From NCBI GenBank assembly GCA_030280995.1, contig JASXTE010000002.1:26633683-26697682 (forward strand): a stretch of DNA of 64,000 nucleotides. The letters are read 5' to 3'. The stretch comes from Hemileia vastatrix. Lineage: Eukaryota; Basidiomycota; Pucciniomycetes; Pucciniales; Zaghouaniaceae. Positions within the stretch are counted from its first letter, which is position 1. Each line of letters opens with the position of its first letter. The position numbers and the translations under genes are program-made. The notes beneath the pieces were generated by a model that ran no database searches, was not told the origin of the DNA, and saw only the letters and a program-made list of their open reading frames with translations. This document shows positions 57,366-64,000 of this stretch, in pieces.

Positions 57366-60300
57366 ATGGATAATACAAATTGTAGTAACTGTTTTATCAT
57401 TGGAAATGATATTCTGACAAAATTTGGTGTAAAATTAGACCCTGCTAATAACAATTTTACAATTGGCATGAATGGTAAAAGGAAATTTAAAATAAATTCC
57501 TTTAACACAGTCTTACACATTGAGTCAGTAACAAATTCCCCGTCTAAAGGAAGAGAATCCAATGAGTTGGAACTTCTGGAAACAGAAATTTCAAAAGCAT
57601 CATTTGGCACTCAGATAAGTAAAACTGAGAAAGATAATATTTTGGAATTAATTAAAGCTTTTCCAATGGCTTTTGCACATGGTAAAAATGAACTTGGCCT
57701 TGTAAAAGATCATGAAATGAAAATTAGTTTAACCTGTGATTTGGATAATATTCCTGCTAGTCTTAAAAAGAAACCATACCCTGCTTCACCAATGAAGAGG
57801 AAAGACATAGAGGATAATATTAAGATGTTATTAAAAATGAACATTCTTGAGAAGGTTGAAACTACACCAAAATATTGTGTAATATCACCAGTGCTGATTT
57901 CTTATGAACAAGATAAAGCAAGACTGTGCGGTGATTATAGAGCATTAAATACATTTACAGTAGATGATATTTATCCCTTGCCAAGGATTGCCTCTATACA
58001 TGCTACCCTTAAAGGTGCTAAATATATAAGTTGCCTAGATGGAAATAAAGGGTACCATCAAATTCCTGTTAAAAAGAATTCACAGAACTTTTTGTTGATA
58101 ACAACACAGATGGGAATTTATAAGTATGTCAGAATGCCATTTGGACCAAAAAATGCTCCATCAGTATTTCAGAAGTTAATGGATATAACATTCCATAATG
58201 AAATGATTGAGGGATGGTTAATGGTATACATTGATGACATCATAGTGTTCTCTAAAACTTTTGATGAACACTTAATCCATTTAAGGAAAGTATTTCAGAA
58301 AATGGATGAAATAAAAATGACCCTTGCATTGAAAAAATGTAAATTTGGGTTTGAATCTTTAAAAGTGCTTGGTCATATTGTATCTGGCTTACAAATATGT
58401 GTAGACCAAAATAAAGTGGCTGCAATAAAGAATATTGGCATTCCTCAAAATGTGAAGGATGTACAATCTTTTCTTGGAATGTGTGGTTATTATAGACAAT
58501 ATATAAAAAACTACCAATCAATTGCTGCACCACTGACCACACTGATAAAGAAATCAGAAGCTTTCATTTGGAATAATGAAAGACAACAAGCTTTTCATAA
58601 GTTGAAAGAATGTTTAATGAAAGCTCCTATCTTGGGATTACCAGATTTCCAATTACCTTTTGTATTATATACAGATGCAAGTTTTATTGGTCTGGGTGCT
58701 TCTTTGCATCAAAAACAACTTATTGAAGGAAAAATGTCAGAAGTAGTAATCTGCTATATTTCATGTACTCTGAGAAGTGGTGAATTGAAATATGGTGCTA
58801 CTCAACTTGAATGTTTGGCAGTAGTATGGGCTCTTGAAAAGCTACATTATTACCTTGAATACCAAAAATTTGAGTTAATAACTGACTGTAGTGCAGTTAA
58901 GTCACTCTTAAACATGAAAACTCCTAATAGACCCATGTTTAGATGGCAATTAGCTGTACAAGAATACAGAGGACGGATGACTATTACACATAGAGCAGGA
59001 AACTTGCACTCTAATGTAGATCTGTTATCTAGAGTACCTCTGCCTAATAATGATGATAATCCTGCTTATGTTCCTGAATCAGAGATTATTAACATTTATG
59101 GCATTTATATTGTAGATCTTGAGGATGAATTTATGCAATCAATTCTTGATAATTATAATTCAGATCCTGACTTAAGTAAATTAACTACAATATTAAATGA
59201 TCCATCTAATGCTTCAATGAATGTTTTAATAAAAACATTACCAAATAAGTATAAATAGGCATTAGAGAAAGGAAAATTTTCCATTGAGGATGGTTTTATA
59301 TATTACAGGAAAAAATTAAGTAATGTAATTGTAATTCCCCCTTCAATGAAGGAGTTAATGTTAAGTATATGTCATGATGATATATTAGCAGGTCATTTTG
59401 ACTACCATAAAACATTAACCAGAGTAAAAAACACAGCTTGGTGGATTAACATGTCTGAGGATGTTCAGAAATATGTTGAAACATGTGATTCTTGCCAAAA
59501 ATCTAAAAGATTAACAGGAAAAAGAGCTGGTTTATTACAACAAATTGAGCAACCAAAAGCTCCATGGGAAATCATTAACATGGACTTTGTAACAGGTTTG
59601 CCAATAGCAGGGCATAAGAGTTATAACTCCTGCTGGGTAATTGTAGATAGATTTACAAAGATGTGTAAATTTATTCCTACCCACAAAGAGGATTCTGCAA
59701 AGGACTTAGCTTTTTTATGGTTGACACAAATGTTAAATACAGCAGGTTTCCCCAAAGCAATAGTTTCTGACAGAGATCCTAAATTTACTTCTGAGTTCTG
59801 GACATCACTTATGGATGTTTCAGGGTTTCAATTAAAACTTTCTACAGCACACCATCCACAAACTGATGGGCTAGGAGAAAGAATGATACAAACCTTAGAA
59901 GATATGATAAGAAGATACTGTGCTTTTGGTCTTAATTTTAAACACAATGACAAATTCACGCATGATTGGGTAACCCTTATCCCAGGTTTAGAATTTGCAT
60001 ATAATAGTACAGTACATTCTGTCACTGGCAAAAAGCCATTTGAGTTATGGTTGGGTTATGTACCTAATACCCCTGCTAAAACTCTTAATAAGTTACCTAG
60101 ATTGGATATTCATCCAGGTACTAAATCTTTTCTTCAGATGCAAGAATTATGCAGAAAACATGCTCAAGAATGTATAAATAAGGCTTTTGAGTATGAAAAG
60201 AAAAGATGGGATAAAGCCCATAAAGAACAAATGTTCAAAGAGGGTGATGAAGTCCTTATTTCAACTCTACATTTCAATTTAAATGGTAATGTTAAATTGA

Positions 60301-60662
60301 AGGATCCATTCATTGGACCATTTGTAGTTAAAAAGATGGTTGGTAATAATGCTGTTGAGGTTATTCTATATGCACCTTATGATAGAAAACATCCAGTATT
60401 TCCTATTTCTCTTATAAAACCATACCACTCTAATGATACTGCTCTCTTTCCAAGAAGATCAGGAAGGCATAAACAGCAACCTGAAGAAATAGTGGAAAAA
60501 GCAGAAATTGAAAAGATACTTAAAAAGAGACACCTTACTAAAGAAAAGGGAGTTGAGTATCTATTAAGATTTAAAAATAAATCAAGTAAATATGACCAGT
60601 GGATTTCAGAAAATGAAATCTCTGATCTTAAAAATCTCTTGAAAAAATTTAAATCTAAATAA
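57366..60662 (+). pseudogene. D5 protease C-terminus, RT, RNase H and integrase with chromodomain-like tail
   Basis: One frame with a single TAG at 59256 (Glu codon in D2). In order: GNDILTKFG of protease; RT with CVISPVLISYEQDKARLCGD, SCLDGNKGYHQIPV and YIDDIIVFSKT (YIDD 58227-58238); RNase H with YTDASFIGLG, ECLAVVWALEK and ITDCSAVKSLL; integrase HHCC (CHDDILAGHFDYH, CDSCQKSKR); core with MDFVTGLP, SDRDPKF and GERMIQ; and a C-terminal stretch EIEKILKKRHLTKEKGVEYL plus YDQWISENEI that resembles a chromodomain. It is the best reference for the family in this window. Confidence 0.92.
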
Positions 60663-60767
60663 TACTGTTCATTCAGTATATGTATTATAAAAATTATTTA
60701 TTTATTTTATCATTTCATTCCTTAAGATTAATTAAAATGTCTTAACATTTTTTTTATTGTTTTTTTT

Positions 60768-60779
60768 GGGGTGAGGGAG
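60768..60779 (+). other. Polypurine tract of D5
   Basis: GGGGTGAGGGAG immediately before the 3' LTR, identical to the tract in D2. Confidence 0.85.
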
Positions 60780-61956
60780 TGTCAGCCTAAATATCCTTAG
60801 GACTGAGTATTTCTCATGCTTAAAATAAGATAACCTTAACTAGATTAAGCTTATATCTTAAAAATAAGGTTAAAATAATAATATATATTATTTTATTATA
60901 TATATATATAATTATTATTCTATTATATAATTTATAATAGTTTAAATAGCTTATCCATGGCCTAATAATACTTATTAAGGTGTTAATGGAGTCATAATAT
61001 ACTTATCTTAAGTGATATGAAGTAATTATTGACATACATAAGCTTATATGTATACATAAATCTCATATTCAGTGAAATATGCAGTATATTATGTATATTT
61101 AGGTATATAAGTGGGTTTTAGCCCCTTAATAGCCTATAACCTTTGTTTTTCTGCTTATTTTAGGTCATATGGACTAAATCAGTGGACTCACAACGCCTAC
61201 AGAAGCATAGACACCTATATCAGGCGCATACACCCAGTTTGGACAACTAAAATTACTTCCTTGGATGGTTATTCACGGATTTATGGGTTGGAAAGATGTT
61301 TTTGGGTTAATGTGGATGCTTGGGGATGTTATTGGGGGCTTGGACATTCTATTTGTTTCCTTTATATGCTTTTAGTTTCATTAAATCTCTTTTTGATCAT
61401 TTATTTTACCTGTTTTTTTATGGTATCCGCTTTTATCTGGGTTTTCTATTTATGGTATGACTCTGTGTTATTATTAATAGTGATGGATGGTCCTTACTGG
61501 AGGTCTGGGTGTTGAAACTGCTTGAAGTGGACTCCATGGGGAGGTGATGGGCCCTCACAGTGCTGTAATTGCCGGGGATAGCAGTGACATCATCTGGATT
61601 GAAGGCCTGTGCACTCCAGTGGATTTGGGTATAAGTAAGGAGGGATTTTGACGGTTTATTATCATCATTCAATTACTACACCTCAAACAAACACTACAAT
61701 ACAATTATTAGTATTCAGAAATATATTATAAAGCCCTTATAAATTGATATTATCTTTATAATAGCTATAACTATATTTTATTCTTTTATTTTCCACCACT
61801 AGCATGCATTTAAATCCAAGTATTGTGAGTTTTATTTGAGTATAACTATTCTATTAGTCTTCCCCTGAGGTTTAATCACTAAATCATTTATTAATAAGTA
61901 GTAGGACCATAAAATAACACTATTATATCATACTTATATACTAGACTGTACTGACA
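60780..61956 (+). repeat. 3' LTR of D5 (1,177 bp)
   Basis: Same length as the 5' LTR, starting TGTCAGCC and ending CTGACA, with AAAAC directly after. Confidence 0.93.
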
Positions 61957-62096
61957 AAAACTTTCTAATCAAATATTAGTGTTACACATTATTGCGCTTT
62001 ATTTAAAATAAAAGTGGCAGGCACTTCTTTTTAGAAATTGAAGAGGAGAGCCAGCCCATCTCCCATTGTGTCTACTGCTTAGTACTTTAGAACAGT
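61957..62096. other. Flank between D5 and the B2 LTR
   Basis: Continuation of the D5 target, probably the element C LTR or its flank. Nothing recognisable. Confidence 0.5.
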
Positions 62097-62905
62097 CTAC
62101 ACCAGACAACCTACGCACAAGGTCAAGGGTGTTCCTGAAAGTGAGAGGGAGGGAGGAGTTTAGAAACTTCTTCAAAGCACAGAGGAAATGTTTGAGGAAG
62201 TGATTCAAAGACGATTCAAAAGAAGAGCTGCTTCTTCAAGATATGTTTGATAAGAAACTCAATATAATTTAAAGGTAATATTAATATTCTTAGGATCTCA
62301 CAAAGAGTTGTAAACTCAATAATCAAGGATTTAAGTTTTAGAAATGATTTCTGAGAAAATAAGGAAATGTACAATAAAAATGATTTAACCTGAAGTTTTA
62401 CCACTATTAACTATATATACGTTTTATAAAATAATTCTAAAGAAATATCTAACCAAAATCCAACCCCTTTGATATCCATTACTCCTCCTCGCATTGACCT
62501 CATACCCATCCATCATTCCGCACACCACAGACCTCCGAAAATACATCCGTTACACCTAGACCCTCCTCACTAACATCCGTTAACCCTTTAATCCTCCACA
62601 AACCATCTCGTCCATGCTCACTACCCCTTTTAATAACCCACAGATACTTAATAAACCTTTTAGCGGAATATTGCATTGACTATTGCGCCGTGCGACGCTT
62701 ATTTAAAAAAAAGACTTAAAACACTATTGAGAGATTGACTAATTTCGATTTAAAGTTTATATGAGCGCGGTTGATTAGAGAGTACACAAAGGAAAAGTTG
62801 CAGTTGCTATGTGAATCGCTTTCTGCTCTTTGAGTATGTATTTAGACCTCTGTATTATTGATTTAATGAGCTGCTTTTGCCTTGAGTGTCACATGGCGCA
62901 TGACA
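62097..62905 (-). repeat. LTR of a second B-like element (B2), reverse orientation
   Basis: The reverse complement matches the element B LTR along its length with clear divergence. Its start, TGTCATGCGCC on the minus strand, is at 62905 and its end near 62097. Because the antisense gene follows at its start, this is the 3' LTR of a minus-strand element whose body would lie to the right. Confidence 0.85.
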
Positions 62906-62915
62906 GATGCCCAGG

Positions 62916-62922
62916 TATAAAA
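62916..62922 (+). promoter_or_regulatory. TATA box of the B2 antisense gene
   Basis: TATAAAA, 11 bp outside the LTR edge and 86 bp upstream of ATG 63002. The element B copy has its TATA at the equivalent place. Confidence 0.6.
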
Positions 62923-63001
62923 CACAAGCTCTTTTGAGCGTGAGAAACAATCTTCCCACACTACTTTCTCTCACTCCTTCTTTTAACTATTTTTCTTTTT
63001 T

Positions 63002-63342
63002 ATGTCAAATTGTCCTACTCCAACTCCCACACCTCCTCACCCCAAAGCGGATGGTGGAATTGTCACTCAGCAATATTCCCAAGCTTGCATGGCCTGCGAA
63101 TCAATTGAGTACTTTTGCATTGAAAGCATGGCCACATGAGGTCCTTGCCAGAAATGCAAGTTTTGTCATTGGATATGGGTGACGTGTGATGCTCTCTCAA
63201 AAAATGAGGGCATCGAGTGAAGATTTACCAAGACTAAGTACTGGGTAATCCTGAAGACCAATGAGATGATTGAAGACATTTGGGACATATTGGTCAGGGA
63301 TGATTGATTGGTAGAAGAATTTGAGGAAGAGGCGGAGGATAC
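63002..63342 (+). pseudogene. B2 antisense gene fragment (Zn2Cys6-like)
   Basis: From ATG 63002 the translation follows the element B antisense protein: a Pro/Thr-rich start with HPKADGGIVTQQ, then CMAC, six residues, C, 12 residues, CKFC, six residues, C, and KYWVI followed by an acidic stretch. All six cysteines and their spacing are kept, and many differences from B are at third codon positions, which suggests past selection on the protein. Three TGA codons interrupt it, and at 63343 another LTR is inserted. The 5' part of the frame at 62907-63182 in another phase is a shadow. Confidence 0.78.
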
Positions 63343-64000
63343 TTTCAGCCTTTATATCCCCAGGACTGAGAAAAAATTACTTATAGGTTATGTTAAACAC
63401 ATGAACTATACATGGGAACAATAATTCAGAGTACACAAACAGTATACATTAGTAAAATTATGATAATACACAAAAAATACCATTATAACACCTTATATAC
63501 ATGCATATATCCACCTTTATAAGTCTTATGTACTTAATATTAAGTTAGAATATTTTACGGTAATCTTAAGAACCTTAAGTATAAGGCTACATAATTTTTA
63601 AGTACACTTAAAGCTGTTATTTTCACTGTTTTATGCAAAAAACAAGAAATGCACTTTATTTCACTTAAAAGTTGATTAAATGACCTATAAATTTGAGAAT
63701 ATCAAATTTGCGCTTTGAAAGATCAATTTTTCTTATTTAGGACTATTGATTTGGCTACTTAAATGCATAAAAATAACACCTTTCAAATTTGGTGTTTTTT
63801 ATGCCAGAAATGGCATCTGTGTACTGGCCACATACTGCCTGCCTTTTTTCCATGTGAATAGCTTCATTTTTAGCAAAGTTAGCTTTCTCACACTATAATT
63901 ACCCCAAATTCTACGCCCACTGTGGGGAAACACTCTAAAATAGGTGAGAGGCGCTTATTTAGTGTCCTAGCTTAATTAATAATGAATTGACCCTGTTTAT
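63343..64000 (+). repeat. LTR of another family, cut by window edge
   Basis: It starts TTTCAGCCTTTATATCCCCAG, close to the D-family start TGTCAGCCTAAATATCC, but the rest does not resemble D. It interrupts the B2 antisense gene. No coding region is seen to the end of the window. Confidence 0.6.

Larger units (their letters stand above)
53121..61956 (+). mobile_element. Ty3/Gypsy element D5, structurally complete, TSD AAAAC
   Basis: 8,836 bp with 1,177-bp LTRs on both sides, flanked by AAAAC (53116-53120 and 61957-61961). The primer-binding site, a gag-pol reading frame, and the polypurine tract are all present. About 10 differences between the LTRs were noticed by eye (roughly 1%), which makes it the youngest full element here. 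It is disabled by a 13-bp deletion in protease and two nonsense codons. Confidence 0.93.

Noticed and set aside
62907..63182. 91-codon plus-strand frame over the B2 antisense gene start
   Set aside because: It is a different phase from the frame that matches the element B antisense protein, so it is a shadow.
1..64000. CRISPR arrays, tRNA and rRNA genes, host housekeeping genes
   Set aside because: None recognised. The repeats present are LTRs, tandem units and hairpins of eukaryotic mobile elements.

Overview
This window is an AT-rich block of nested LTR retrotransposons from a fungus, most likely a basidiomycete. The evidence is Ty3/Gypsy elements throughout, one family with the FIDD-type reverse transcriptase that I know from basidiomycete genomes, and short introns with GTAAGT donors, CTGAC/CTGAT-like branch sites and AG acceptors. 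A rust fungus would fit the base composition and repeat load, but that is only a guess. I see no host housekeeping gene, tRNA, rRNA or CRISPR array.

Layout. (1) About 1-7520, minus strand: element A (gag-protease, pol, integrase), with its primer-binding site at 7497-7513; its 5' LTR probably runs to the right of 7518 and carries a CGG array with an 11-bp period. (2) 8642-18227, plus strand: element B, a chromodomain Ty3/Gypsy element with two 803-bp LTRs, a canonical -1 frameshift site between gag and pol, a solo LTR of another family inside its reverse transcriptase, and an antisense two-exon gene just inside the 3' LTR. (3) 18228-43519: element D1, whose gag is split by element D2 (5-bp target duplication AGTTC). 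D2 carries an 886-bp palindrome-ended DNA transposon, and a 7,284-bp unit of D2 is tandemly duplicated. (4) 43520 to about 53120: element C, same family as A, cut in gag by D1, followed by two more antisense genes. (5) 53121-61956: element D5, a structurally complete D copy (1,177-bp LTRs, target duplication AAAAC). (6) 62097-63342: 3' end of a second B-like element in reverse orientation (B2), again with the antisense gene beside its LTR. (7) 63343-64000: start of another LTR, cut by the window edge.

The most unusual signal is the set of antisense genes. In B, B2 and C a gene lies between integrase and the 3' LTR, read opposite to the element, with its own TATA box. Each starts with a six-cysteine cluster spaced like the fungal Zn2Cys6 DNA-binding motif. 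The B and C gene models, built independently across introns, both come to about 302-304 residues. Zn2Cys6 proteins bind CGG triplets, and an 11-bp-phased CGG array sits in the probable LTR of element A, so an element-borne zinc-cluster regulator is a testable idea. Every copy here is broken, mostly by C-to-T nonsense changes.
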